Source of the DNA: Comamonadaceae bacterium
Lineage (GTDB): Bacteria; Pseudomonadota; Gammaproteobacteria; Burkholderiales; Burkholderiaceae_C
Assembly: GCA_947375135.1 (NCBI GenBank)
Contig: CANCER010000030.1
Coordinates: forward strand, 1-42,981
Length of the DNA: 42,981 nucleotides
Direction: 5' to 3'
Below are positions 35,303-42,981 of this stretch, piece after piece. How positions within the stretch are numbered: position 1 is the stretch's first letter; each line of letters opens with the position of its first letter. The translations under genes and the position numbers were made by a program. The notes beneath the pieces were generated by a model. It saw only the letters and a program-made list of their open reading frames with translations, was not told the DNA's origin and did no database searches.

Positions 35303-36255
35303 GCGACGTTGTGAACGCAGCAGCAAGCGAGGCCTCAGCTGCAACTGCCAGCGTCGATGGTGCCGCGGTTTCAGATGCGGCCGTAAGCGCCTGGCTGCAA
35401 GCCGGCGCCTCGCCCCTGTTCTGGCCCGCCATTCTGTTGCTTGCCGCTTTGGCCGGCTTCAGCATCTACCGCACCGCCGCGCTCGAAGGCCGCTGGGCCG
35501 GCACGCTGACCGCCGCCGTATTCGGCCTGTGGGTGGTTTTTTTCTGGGAAGTGCTGGTGCGCTGCCTGGACGTGTCGCGCGTGCTGCTGCCCGCGCCCAG
35601 CTTCGTGCTGGCCTCCATGGCTGAGCATGCGCCCAAGCTCTGGGGCGACTTTGTGCAGACCGTCGGCAAGGCGGTGCTGATCGGCTGGGCCTTGGGCTGC
35701 GGCCTGGGTTTCGCCGTGGCCGTGGCGATTGACCGCATGCCGTTTTTGCAACGCGGCCTGCTGCCGGTGGCCTCCCTCACCAGCGCCGTGCCCCTGGTGG
35801 CGGTAGCGCCGATTGCGGTGATGTGGTTCGGCTTTGAGTGGCCGTCCAAGGCGGCCGTGGTGGTGCTGATGACCTTTTTCCCCATGCTGGTGTCCACGCT
35901 GGCCGGGCTCAAGGCTGCGGGCAAGCTGGAGCGCGAGCTGATGTACAGCTACGCCGCCAGCTACAGCCGCACCCTGGTGGCGCTGCGCCTGCCCTCGGCC
36001 CTGCCTTTTATCTTCAACGCCCTCAAGGTGAACGCCACGCTGGCGCTGATCGGCGCCATCGTGGCCGAGTTCTTTGGCTCGCCCACCAGCGGCCTGGGCT
36101 TTCGCATTTCCACCGAGGCCGCGCGCATGAACATGCCCCTGGTCTGGGGCGCGATTGTGGTGGCGGCGGTGACCGGTTCGCTGGCCTATGCCCTGTTGGT
36201 TGCGCTGGAGCGCAGGGCGGCCTTTTGGCACCCCTCCATTCGTGGCGCCAAATGA
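35299..36255 (+). CDS. ABC importer permease, second subunit
   Basis: 318 residues from the ATG at 35299, overlapping the first permease stop as ATGA. Two helices (residues 40-90) precede the BPD-type core, with the loop ELMYSYAASYSRTLVALRLP near residue 215. The two permeases are paralogues and should pair as a heterodimer. The alanine-rich first 30 residues look disordered. Confidence 0.92.
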   Translation: MSDVVNAAASEASAATASVDGAAVSDAAVSAWLQAGASPLFWPAILLLAALAGFSIYRTAALEGRWAGTLTAAVFGLWVVFFWEVLVRCLDVSRVLLPAPSFVLASMAEHAPKLWGDFVQTVGKAVLIGWALGCGLGFAVAVAIDRMPFLQRGLLPVASLTSAVPLVAVAPIAVMWFGFEWPSKAAVVVLMTFFPMLVSTLAGLKAAGKLERELMYSYAASYSRTLVALRLPSALPFIFNALKVNATLALIGAIVAEFFGSPTSGLGFRISTEAARMNMPLVWGAIVVAAVTGSLAYALLVALERRAAFWHPSIRGAK

Positions 36256-36296
36256 TTCTGTGTGTGTTGATTCTTTAACCCTGAAGGAGTGTTCCC

Positions 36297-37313
36297 ATGA
36301 TTCGTTCCCCCAAGTTCACCAGCAGCCTGATGGCCGCGGTGCTGGCTGTGTGCGGCGTTGCTGCCAGCACCGGCGCGCTGGCCAATGAGGCCGTCACCGT
36401 GCAGCTGAAGTGGGTGCCGCAAGCCCAGTTTGCCGGCTACTACATGGCCGCTGCCAAGGGCTTCTACAAGGACGCCGGTCTGGACGTCACCATCAAGCCG
36501 GGCGGCCCCGACATTGCCCCCACCCAGGTGCTGGCTGGCAAGCAGGCCGACATCGTGGTCGACTGGATGCCCTCTGCCATGGCCTCGCGCGAAGCCGGTG
36601 TGCCGCTGGTGAATGTGGCCCAGGTGTTCGACAAGTCCGGCCTGATGCTCACCTGCAAGAAGAAGAGCGGCGTGGCCACGCCCAAAGACTTCAAGGGCAA
36701 GACCCTGGGCGTCTGGTACGGCGGCAACGAATACCCCTTCCTCAACTGGATGAACAAGCTGGGCCTGAAGACCGACTCCGATATCAAGATCCTCAAGCAG
36801 GGCTTCAATGTGGACCCGCTGTTGCAGGACCAGGCGGCTTGCATCTCCACCATGATTTACAACGAGTACTGGCAGGTGGTGGACGCGGGCGTGAAGGAAA
36901 AAGACCTGGTCACCTTCTTCTATGAAAAAGAGGGCGTGTCCACCCTGGAAGACGGCCTCTATGTGCTGGAACCCAACCTGAAGGACGCGGCCTTTGTCGC
37001 CCGCATGGGCAAGTTCCTGAAAGCCACGCTCAAGGGCTGGGACGCTGCGGTGAAAGACCCCGAAGGTGCGGCCAAGGCCGTGCTGGCCGCCGACAGCTCC
37101 GGCAGCTCCAGCCTGAAGGTGCAAAAGCGCCAGATGGAAAACGTGGCCAAGCTGATCAGCAATGCCGGCACCAAGAAGATTGGTTACCTGGAACCCGCCG
37201 CCTTTGAGCGCACCATCAAGGTGTTGCTGACCGGTGGCAGCGATCCGGTCATCAAGAAGGATCCGGGCAAGGCCGCCTACACCCATGCGGTGTGGGAAGC
37301 AGCCCAAAAGTAA
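36297..37313 (+). CDS. NMT1/THI5-like periplasmic substrate-binding protein
   Basis: 338 residues with a signal peptide (cleavage expected after ALA, residue 29) and GAAGGAG before the ATG. The mature start VTVQLKWVPQAQFAGYYMA is the classic opening of the ThiY/RibY/NMT1 class, which binds pyrimidine, hydroxymethylpyrimidine, riboflavin or related rings. The linked RutR-like regulator and operator favour a pyrimidine or a pyrimidine breakdown product as ligand; no thiamine or FMN riboswitch was recognised upstream. Confidence 0.9.
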   Translation: MIRSPKFTSSLMAAVLAVCGVAASTGALANEAVTVQLKWVPQAQFAGYYMAAAKGFYKDAGLDVTIKPGGPDIAPTQVLAGKQADIVVDWMPSAMASREAGVPLVNVAQVFDKSGLMLTCKKKSGVATPKDFKGKTLGVWYGGNEYPFLNWMNKLGLKTDSDIKILKQGFNVDPLLQDQAACISTMIYNEYWQVVDAGVKEKDLVTFFYEKEGVSTLEDGLYVLEPNLKDAAFVARMGKFLKATLKGWDAAVKDPEGAAKAVLAADSSGSSSLKVQKRQMENVAKLISNAGTKKIGYLEPAAFERTIKVLLTGGSDPVIKKDPGKAAYTHAVWEAAQK

Positions 37314-37994
37314 GTGATGAAAGAGCGGATGACTTTGCCAGCCAAAGCCGTTCGCGGGTCTGCACGGGCGTCCAGCCCGGAGGCCCAGTCCAAGGGCCTT
37401 ATTCGCCAGACGAATGAGGCCCTTATTTTGTTGGCCGCAGAAAAAGTGTTTGCGCGCACCGGCTTCAGTGGCGCCACCATGGCCGCCATTGCCGAGGGCA
37501 GCGGCCTGCCCAAAGCCAATCTGCATTACTACTTTGGCAGCAAGGACGTGCTGTACCGCGCAGTCCTCGCCCGCATCCTGAATGACTGGCTGGTGCCCAC
37601 GCATGGCATTACGCAAGACGCGGAGCCGCGCGCGGCATTGGAACAATACATACGCGCCAAGATGGAGTTGTCGGCCCAGCGGCCGGATGGCTCCAAGGTC
37701 TTTGCCAACGAGCTGCTGCACGGCGCGCCGGTGGTCAAAGAACTCTTGAGCACCGAACTGCGCCAGCTCGTCATCGACAAAGCCACCGTGGTGCAGGGCT
37801 GGATAGACGCCGGCCGCATGGCGCCGGTGGACGCCACCCATCTGTTCTTCACCATCTGGGCCGCCACGCAAACCTATGCCGACTTTGATGTGCAGGTCTG
37901 CGCCGTGCTGGGCACGGAATCGCTGGGGCCCAAGGACTATGCGCGGGCTACCGAGCATGTGGTGGGGCTGATTCTGCGCGGTTGCGGGTTGTAG
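37314..37994 (+). CDS. TetR-family regulator, RutR-like
   Basis: 226 residues from a GTG directly after the TAA of the binding-protein gene; ATGs at 37317 and 37329 are alternatives. The HTH region AAIAEGSGLPKANLHYYFGSK (residues 61-80 approximately) and the C-terminal domain match the RutR/YcdC group (TetR_C_3), which senses uracil or thymine. It is translationally coupled to the transporter genes. Its stop lies 4 bp from the convergent ATPase gene. Confidence 0.9.
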   Translation: MMKERMTLPAKAVRGSARASSPEAQSKGLIRQTNEALILLAAEKVFARTGFSGATMAAIAEGSGLPKANLHYYFGSKDVLYRAVLARILNDWLVPTHGITQDAEPRAALEQYIRAKMELSAQRPDGSKVFANELLHGAPVVKELLSTELRQLVIDKATVVQGWIDAGRMAPVDATHLFFTIWAATQTYADFDVQVCAVLGTESLGPKDYARATEHVVGLILRGCGL

Positions 37995-37998
37995 AAAG

Positions 37999-39156
37999 CT
38001 ACGTCGCGGGTAACAAGGCCCACAGCGGCACGGCCTCTACCTGGTCACTCAGCCGATATCGGTGCGGGCCGGGATAGACCACGTACAGCCGGTCCAGTTT
38101 CAAATCCTGTAAAGCGATGCGCATGCTCTGGGTTATCTTGGGCGTCTCGGTGCGCTTGAATTCAACGCCAACGCGCTGTTGACCGCGCAGCATCAACAGG
38201 TCCAGTTCGGCACCCTGGTGCGTAGCCCAGAAGAACGCCTCTGTCGGCTGCGCAATGCGCAAAATTTGCTCCAAGGCAAAGCCCTCCCAACTGGCGCCGT
38301 GGTGTGGGTGGGTCAATAGCTCCGTGAATGTTCGCACACCCATCAGTGCGTGCAGCAAGCCCGTGTCCCGAAAGTAGATCTTGGGCGCCTTGACCTGGCG
38401 CTTGCCCAGGTTTTCATGCCAGGGTTGCAACTGGCGCACCATCAACGTTTGCGTCAAGGTATCGAGGTAACGCCGCACGGTGGGCTCGGACACGCCCATG
38501 GACTGGGCAAACGGTGCAGCGGACCATGTCTGTCCATGGTAATGGGCCAGCATGGTCCAAAAGCGCAGCATGGCGGGTGCCGCGATATTAATGCCAAACT
38601 GCGGCATATCAACCCGCACATGGTCTGCAATTGCGTTCATGCGCCATGCAAAACTATCTTCGTCATTGCCCGCCAGATAAGACCTCGGAAAGCCGCCTCG
38701 TAGCCAAAGTTGATTTACCACGGTGTCGTTGTACTGGCCATTTTCTGCGCTTACCTCGTCCAGATCAAAGCCCCCGACCTCCACCGTTTCCACGCGCCCA
38801 AGCAATGACTCACCGGCTTGCTGCATCAGTTGCGGTGATGCGCTGCCAAGCAGCAAGTACTGGCCAGGTGCATTGGACCTGTCCATCAAAGTACGCAACA
38901 AAGGGAACAGTGCCGGGCGCAGTTGCACTTCGTCTATGACGACCAGACCTTGCAGGTGCTCCAGGGTCTGTGATGCCTGTTCCAGGCGCTGCGCATGGGG
39001 TGGATATTCCAGGTCAAAGTAATTGACGGAATCGCGCGACAGAAACCGTTGCGCCAGGGTGCTTTTTCCTGATTGGCGGGGGCCGCGCAACACCACGCCG
39101 CGTGATCTATTCAGGGCTGTGCGTACAGATTGTTCCAGTACATGACGATTCAGCAT
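37999..39156 (-). CDS. DUF4143 AAA-family ATPase
   Basis: 385 residues from the ATG at 39156; a TTG six codons upstream is possible. The N-terminal AAA domain has Walker A GPRQSGKST (25-33) and Walker B GLVVIDEVQ. The middle region contains a winged-helix-like segment (MGVSEPTVRRYLDTL), and the C-terminal DUF4143 part resembles a nuclease fold (GVEFKRTETP). Such proteins are widespread and often found in genomic islands; their role is unclear. It interrupts two transporter clusters on a single-gene unit and is probably a mobile or accessory gene. Confidence 0.85.
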   Translation of the reverse strand: MLNRHVLEQSVRTALNRSRGVVLRGPRQSGKSTLAQRFLSRDSVNYFDLEYPPHAQRLEQASQTLEHLQGLVVIDEVQLRPALFPLLRTLMDRSNAPGQYLLLGSASPQLMQQAGESLLGRVETVEVGGFDLDEVSAENGQYNDTVVNQLWLRGGFPRSYLAGNDEDSFAWRMNAIADHVRVDMPQFGINIAAPAMLRFWTMLAHYHGQTWSAAPFAQSMGVSEPTVRRYLDTLTQTLMVRQLQPWHENLGKRQVKAPKIYFRDTGLLHALMGVRTFTELLTHPHHGASWEGFALEQILRIAQPTEAFFWATHQGAELDLLMLRGQQRVGVEFKRTETPKITQSMRIALQDLKLDRLYVVYPGPHRYRLSDQVEAVPLWALLPAT

Positions 39157-39177
39157 CCGCGCATGGTAAGGCAATTA

Positions 39178-39214
39178 CCATGAAATTCCAACATGGCGTG
39201 TTCGAATTTCATGG
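39178..39214. repeat. Inverted repeat between the ATPase gene and cysA
   Basis: CCATGAAATTC and its exact complement GAATTTCATGG, separated by 15 bp. The right arm overlaps the cysA stop codon. It could be an operator for the ATPase gene or the end signal of the cysA operon; no T-run is present. Confidence 0.5.
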
Positions 39215-40345
39215 TGTTTGCCAAACGGGCTCGTCGATAAACACCCGCGCCTTGCGCGGCGTCAGCACCAGCACCTCGCCTTCCTTGAAGCCTTCCACCG
39301 CGTATTGCTGCGCGCCGATCTGCGCTTCGATGATGTCGCCGCTGCCGGCGGTCGAGGCGTCGAGCGGCAGCAATTCGAGGCGGGCTATCGGGCCGACCAC
39401 AATGGCGCGTACCAGCTTGGCGGGGATGCCGCTTTGGGGCTGGTAGGCGCCAATGCCGCTTTGCTCGCCGGGCTTGTAGCGCCGCACATCCAGATCGTGC
39501 GGACGCACGTAGGCAAAGGCCTTGCTGTCCTGGGTGGCGCTGTGTTCCGGGCTTTGCAGGCGCACACCGTGCTGGTCTTCGCCGATCAGCATCTCGCCCT
39601 CGTGGGCGCGGCCATGGAACAGGTTCACGTCGCCCAGGAAGCCATAGACAAAGGGGCTGGCCGGATGGTCCCAGACCTCCTGCGGTGAGCCGATCTGTTC
39701 GATCTTGCCGGTGTTCATCAGCACCACGCGGTCGGCCACTTCCAGCGCCTCTTCCTGGTCGTGGGTGACGAAGATACTGGTCACATGCAGGTCGTCGTGC
39801 AGGCGGCGCAGCCAGCGGCGCAACTCCTTGCGCACCTTGGCATCGAGCGCGCCAAAGGGCTCGTCCAGCAGCAGCACCTTGGGTTCCACGGCCAGGGCGC
39901 GGGCAAGGGCAATGCGCTGGCGCTGGCCGCCCGAGAGCTGCGCCGGGTAGCGGTCGGACAGCCAGTCCAGCTGCACCAGGCCCAGCAGCTCGTGCACCTT
40001 CTGCTTGATCACGGCCTCGCTGGGGCGGGTGGCGCGCGGCTTCATGCGCAGCCCAAAGGCCACGTTGTCAAACACACTCATGTGGCGGAACAGCGCGTAA
40101 TGCTGGAACACAAAGCCCACGTTGCGCTCGCGCACATGGACGTCGGTGGTGTCTTCGCCGCTGAACAGGATGTTGCCCTGATCAGCCGTCTCGAGGCCGG
40201 CAATGATGCGCAAGAGCGTGGTCTTGCCGCAGCCCGAGGGGCCGAGCAGGGCGACCAGTTCGCCGGACTCGATGTCCAGGCTCACGTCACGCAGGGCGTG
40301 GAAGGTGCCAAAGTCTTTGCTGACGTTGCGGATGGCGATGCTCAT
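39209..40345 (-). CDS. cysA: Sulfate/thiosulfate import ATP-binding protein CysA
   Basis: 378 residues. Walker [10 protein letters not shown] at 35-43, signature LSGGQRQR and Walker [13 protein letters not shown]. The C-terminal TOBE-like domain (residues 250-378) is present. It powers the CysTW permease. It is the last gene of the minus-strand sbp-cysT-cysW-cysA operon, separated from cysW by 142 bp that hold a REP-like repeat. Confidence 0.94.
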   Translation of the reverse strand: MSIAIRNVSKDFGTFHALRDVSLDIESGELVALLGPSGCGKTTLLRIIAGLETADQGNILFSGEDTTDVHVRERNVGFVFQHYALFRHMSVFDNVAFGLRMKPRATRPSEAVIKQKVHELLGLVQLDWLSDRYPAQLSGGQRQRIALARALAVEPKVLLLDEPFGALDAKVRKELRRWLRRLHDDLHVTSIFVTHDQEEALEVADRVVLMNTGKIEQIGSPQEVWDHPASPFVYGFLGDVNLFHGRAHEGEMLIGEDQHGVRLQSPEHSATQDSKAFAYVRPHDLDVRRYKPGEQSGIGAYQPQSGIPAKLVRAIVVGPIARLELLPLDASTAGSGDIIEAQIGAQQYAVEGFKEGEVLVLTPRKARVFIDEPVWQTP

Positions 40346-40393
40346 GGGAATATCTCAAAAGAAGAAATGGGGGAGTGGGGTGCCTCCAAGCCA

Positions 40394-40447
40394 GGAACAC
40401 CGTGGAGCCGGCTTTGCCGGGCCACTGGTGTTGCCCCTGCAAGGGGG
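40394..40447. repeat. REP-like hairpin repeat, copy 1 (cysW-cysA gap)
   Basis: GGAACACCGTGGAGCCGGC begins a 54-nt element with the stem CCGGC-TTT-GCCGG and a CCCCTGCAAGGGG hairpin. It matches 37 of 40 positions of copy 2 at 41349. Such elements are abundant in Comamonadaceae intergenic regions as far as I know. Confidence 0.75.
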
Positions 40448-40487
40448 TGGCGTAGCGACACGCAGTGCGCGCAGCCTGGGGTGTGCG

Positions 40488-41444
40488 TCATGTCAGGCGT
40501 TCGGGTGGCAGGGCCGCAGCGGCCTTCTGGTCGCGCTCAAAGCGCCACTCCACCACCTGCTTGATCACCAGCGTGACCAGGGCCAAGAGGGCCAGCAGCG
40601 AGGCCACGGCAAAGGCGGCCACGCTCTGGTATTCGTTGTACAAAATCTCCACATGCAGGGGCACGGTATTGGTCTGGCCGCGGATGTGGCCGGACACCAC
40701 CGACACCGCGCCAAACTCGCCCATGGCCCGAGCATTGCACAGGATCACGCCATAGACCAGGCCCCACTTGATGTTGGGCAGGGTCACATGCCAGAAGGTC
40801 TGCCAGCCGGTGGCACCCAGCACAATCGCGGCCTGTTCTTCCTCCGTACCCTGGGCCTGCATCAGCGGAATCAGCTCGCGGGCGATAAAGGGGAATGTCA
40901 CAAAAATGGTGGCCAGCACGATGCCGGGAATGGCAAACACGATGCGGATGTCATGCGCCTGCAGCCACGGCCCGATCCAGCCCTGGGCACCAAACATCAG
41001 CACATAGACCAGGCCGGCGACCACCGGCGACACCGAAAACGGCAGGTCCACCAGCGTGGTCAAAAAGGCCTTGCCGCGGAACTCGTACTTGGCAATGCAC
41101 CAGGCCGCGGCAATGCCGAACACCAGGTTCAGCGGCACGGCAATCGCGGCGGTGATGAGCGTTAAGCGGATGGCGCTCCAGGCGTCGGGTTCCTTCAACG
41201 CCTCGAACGCGGCACCGCCGCCCTTGCGCAGGGCCTCGGTGAACACGGCGGCCAGCGGCAGCAGCAGGAACAGGAAGATGAAGCCCAGGGCGATGGTCAG
41301 CAGGGTCCACTTGACCCACAAGGGCTCGGTGGTTGTGGTGTTCTTGCGGGAACGCCGTGGAACCGGCTTTGCCGGGCCACTGGCGTTGTCCCCTGTAGGG
41401 GAAGACAGGCTTGCCTGGCTCAGGGGGGTGCTTTGTTCACTCAT
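40488..41444 (-). CDS. cysW: Sulfate/thiosulfate ABC permease CysW
   Basis: 318 residues, about six transmembrane helices after a hydrophilic N-terminus. The docking loop ([23 protein letters not shown] region) and [19 protein letters not shown] are typical of CysW. Residues 1-40 are unusual: roughly 15-32 are encoded by a REP-like repeat (see copy 2). The gene overlaps cysT by 4 bp. Confidence 0.94.
   Translation of the reverse strand: MSEQSTPLSQASLSSPTGDNASGPAKPVPRRSRKNTTTTEPLWVKWTLLTIALGFIFLFLLLPLAAVFTEALRKGGGAAFEALKEPDAWSAIRLTLITAAIAVPLNLVFGIAAAWCIAKYEFRGKAFLTTLVDLPFSVSPVVAGLVYVLMFGAQGWIGPWLQAHDIRIVFAIPGIVLATIFVTFPFIARELIPLMQAQGTEEEQAAIVLGATGWQTFWHVTLPNIKWGLVYGVILCNARAMGEFGAVSVVSGHIRGQTNTVPLHVEILYNEYQSVAAFAVASLLALLALVTLVIKQVVEWRFERDQKAAAALPPERLT
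41349..41401. repeat. REP-like hairpin repeat, copy 2, inside the cysW coding sequence
   Basis: GGAACGCCGTGGAACCGGC begins an element nearly identical to copy 1 over its first 40 nt. On the minus strand it encodes [18 protein letters not shown] of CysW, in frame. Confidence 0.75.
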
Positions 41445-42304
41445 GACGAGGCTCCGTTGCGGCGGCGCTGCCAGGCTTGCAAGGCATTGATCACCAGCAG
41501 CAGCACAAAGGAAATCACCAGCAACACCACGGCCACCGCGGTGGCGCCGGCATAGTCGTACTGCTCCAGCTTGCCGATGATGATGAGCGGGGTGATCTCC
41601 GAAATCATGGGCATGTTGCCGGCGATAAAAATCACCGAGCCGTATTCGCCAATGGCGCGGGCAAAGGCCATGGCAAAGCCGGTCAGCAGGGCCGGCGCAA
41701 TGGTCGGGAAGATCACATGCCAGAAGGTCTGCAGGCGCGTGGCGCCCAGGCAGGTGGCGGCTTCTTCGAGTTCTTTCTCGGCGTCTTCCAGCACCGGCTG
41801 CACCGTGCGCACCACAAAGGGCAGGCCGATAAAGATCAGTGCAATCACCACGCCGTTGCGGTTAAAGGCCAGCTGGATGCCATAGGGTTCCAAGAGTGAT
41901 CCGACCCAGCCGTTGCTGGCCAGCAGGGCGGTGAGCGAAATGCCGGCCACGGCGGTGGGCAGGGCAAAAGGCAAGTCCACCAGCGCGTCAACCAGCTTTT
42001 TGCCTGGAAACTCGTAGCGCACCAGCACCCAGGCCAGCAGCAAACCAAACACGGCGTTAACCAGCGCCGCCAAAAACGAGGCGCCAAAAGTGAGCTGGTA
42101 CGACGCCACCACGCGCGGACTGGTCACGGCGCTTACAAACTGTTCCCAGCTCAGCGTAAAGGTTTTAAAAAACAGCGCCGAGAGCGGAATCAGCACAATC
42201 ACGCTCAGGTAAAACAGCGTAAACCCGAGCGTGATGTTGAAGCCGGGCAAGACCCGTTTGGGCGTGCGCTTTGCCAGCGGCCCGGACACGAACGCAGCCT
42301 GCAT
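41441..42304 (-). CDS. cysT: Sulfate/thiosulfate ABC permease CysT (CysU)
   Basis: 287 residues, about six transmembrane helices, with the docking loop ([21 protein letters not shown] region) and [19 protein letters not shown]. It forms the channel with CysW. Its ATG follows the sbp stop codon with no gap (TAAATG). Confidence 0.94.
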   Translation of the reverse strand: MQAAFVSGPLAKRTPKRVLPGFNITLGFTLFYLSVIVLIPLSALFFKTFTLSWEQFVSAVTSPRVVASYQLTFGASFLAALVNAVFGLLLAWVLVRYEFPGKKLVDALVDLPFALPTAVAGISLTALLASNGWVGSLLEPYGIQLAFNRNGVVIALIFIGLPFVVRTVQPVLEDAEKELEEAATCLGATRLQTFWHVIFPTIAPALLTGFAMAFARAIGEYGSVIFIAGNMPMISEITPLIIIGKLEQYDYAGATAVAVVLLVISFVLLLVINALQAWQRRRNGASS

Positions 42305-42981
42305 TTATTTGACGGTGTACAGCTTGTCGAACTGGCCGCCGTCGTTGAAATGCACTTTTTGCGCCTCAGCGAACGAGCCGAAATAGTCTTCCACGCGGAA
42401 CAGGCTGATGGGCTTGAAGGTGCTGGCGTATTTTTTAAGGATGGCCGGGTTGCTGGGGCGAATGGCGTGCTGGGCGGCGATCTCTTGGCCTTCGTCCGAA
42501 TACAAAAATTTCAGGTAAGCCTTGGCCTGCTCCGTCGTGCCTTTTTTGGCCACGGTGCGTTCCACTATCGCCACCGGGTTTTCGGCCACGATGGAACTGC
42601 TGGGGTGGATGGCGTCCACCTTGCCCGCACCAAATTCTTTGTCCACCGACACCACTTCAGACTCAAAGGTGATCAGCACGTCGCCAATATTGCGCTGCAA
42701 GAAGATGGTGGTCGCGTCGCGTCCGCCCTTGGCCAACACCGGCACGTTTTTGTAGAGCTTGGCCACAAAGTCCGCCGCCTGCGCGTCGGTGCCACCCTTT
42801 TTGCGCACCTGGCCCCAGGCCGCCAAATAGGCCATGCGGCCGTTGCCACCGGTTTTGGGGTTGACCACAATGACCTGCACGCCGGGCTTGATCAGGTCGT
42901 CCCAGTCTTTGATGCCCTTGGGGTTTTTGTCACGCACCAAAAACAGCATGGTCGAGCTGGTGGGGGCTGCGTTGTTGGGGA
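42305..42981 (-). CDS. sbp: Sulfate-binding protein, C-terminal part
   Basis: The frame is open to the window edge, so the N-terminus and signal peptide lie outside. The visible 225 residues include NAAPTSSTMLFLVRDKNPKG, IKDWDDLIKPGVQVIVVNPKTGGNGR and IAVAENPVAIVERT-like stretches that match the Sbp/CysP periplasmic sulfate receptor. It is the first visible gene of the sulfate importer operon. Whether the protein is Sbp or the thiosulfate receptor CysP cannot be decided. Confidence 0.92.
   Translation of the reverse strand, partial: PNNAAPTSSTMLFLVRDKNPKGIKDWDDLIKPGVQVIVVNPKTGGNGRMAYLAAWGQVRKKGGTDAQAADFVAKLYKNVPVLAKGGRDATTIFLQRNIGDVLITFESEVVSVDKEFGAGKVDAIHPSSSIVAENPVAIVERTVAKKGTTEQAKAYLKFLYSDEGQEIAAQHAIRPSNPAILKKYASTFKPISLFRVEDYFGSFAEAQKVHFNDGGQFDKLYTVK

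Noticed and set aside
36256..36296. Thiamine or FMN riboswitch before the NMT1-like binding protein
   Set aside because: The gap is 41 bp, far too short, and the gene is inside an operon.
36186..37958. 590-codon antisense frame across the binding-protein and TetR genes
   Set aside because: Composition is that of a shadow frame, and it crosses two well-supported genes.

Overview
The window reads as chromosomal DNA of a beta-proteobacterium, most likely Comamonadaceae (Rhodoferax/Polaromonas-like). This rests on the high GC content, the protein styles (84-residue IF-1 variant, NnrU, DUF2788, DUF2189, RdgC), the mnmG-rsmG-parA-parB block, and short hairpin repeats of a kind common in that family. 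No rRNA, tRNA, CRISPR array, insertion sequence or prophage was seen.

Layout. 1-5.1 kb: an oxidative, non-phosphorylating sugar-acid pathway (IlvD/Edd dehydratase, semialdehyde dehydrogenase, DHDPS-family dehydratase/aldolase) with a convergent Gfo/Idh/MocA oxidoreductase. 5.2-8.7 kb: infA, a small unknown protein, a class I glutamine amidotransferase, a HugZ-type flavoprotein, an Lrp/AsnC regulator with an operator-like dyad, and an NRDE protein. 8.9-14.4 kb: a response regulator with an HD-GYP domain, minCDE, an AT-rich intergenic region with clustered DnaA boxes and TAG trinucleotide repeats, a diguanylate cyclase and NnrU. 14.4-24.5 kb: small membrane proteins, a cysteine-less glutaredoxin-fold protein, a Spy/CpxP-like protein, RdgC, a divergent copZ/copA pair with two MerR-type promoters, an MFS transporter, a beta-class GST and a GMC oxidoreductase.

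24.6-32.5 kb: the chromosome segregation and origin-proximal block mnmG-rsmG-lysE-parA-(hydrolase)-parB, with three parS-like sites, followed by a degenerate HD-GYP protein and a PduO-type cobalamin adenosyltransferase. 32.5-33.45 kb is a gene graveyard holding a decayed LacI-family regulator and a decayed short-chain dehydrogenase. 33.5-38.0 kb: an ABC importer of the NMT1/THI5 class with a RutR-like TetR regulator and a near-perfect RutR-type operator, pointing to pyrimidine-responsive uptake. 38.0-39.2 kb: a DUF4143 AAA ATPase. 39.2-42.98 kb: the sulfate/thiosulfate importer cysA-cysW-cysT-sbp, with sbp running off the window.

Most notable points: (i) an origin-like module between minC and the GGDEF gene, about 14 kb from a parS cluster and with no dnaA in sight; (ii) the parABS system with an alpha/beta hydrolase gene between parA and parB; (iii) the RutR-type operator paired with a RutR-like gene five genes downstream; (iv) an A8T6 tract that separates a well-placed ATG from the GGDEF reading frame; (v) two signalling or redox proteins that keep their fold but have lost catalytic residues; (vi) a REP-like repeat inside the cysW coding sequence.
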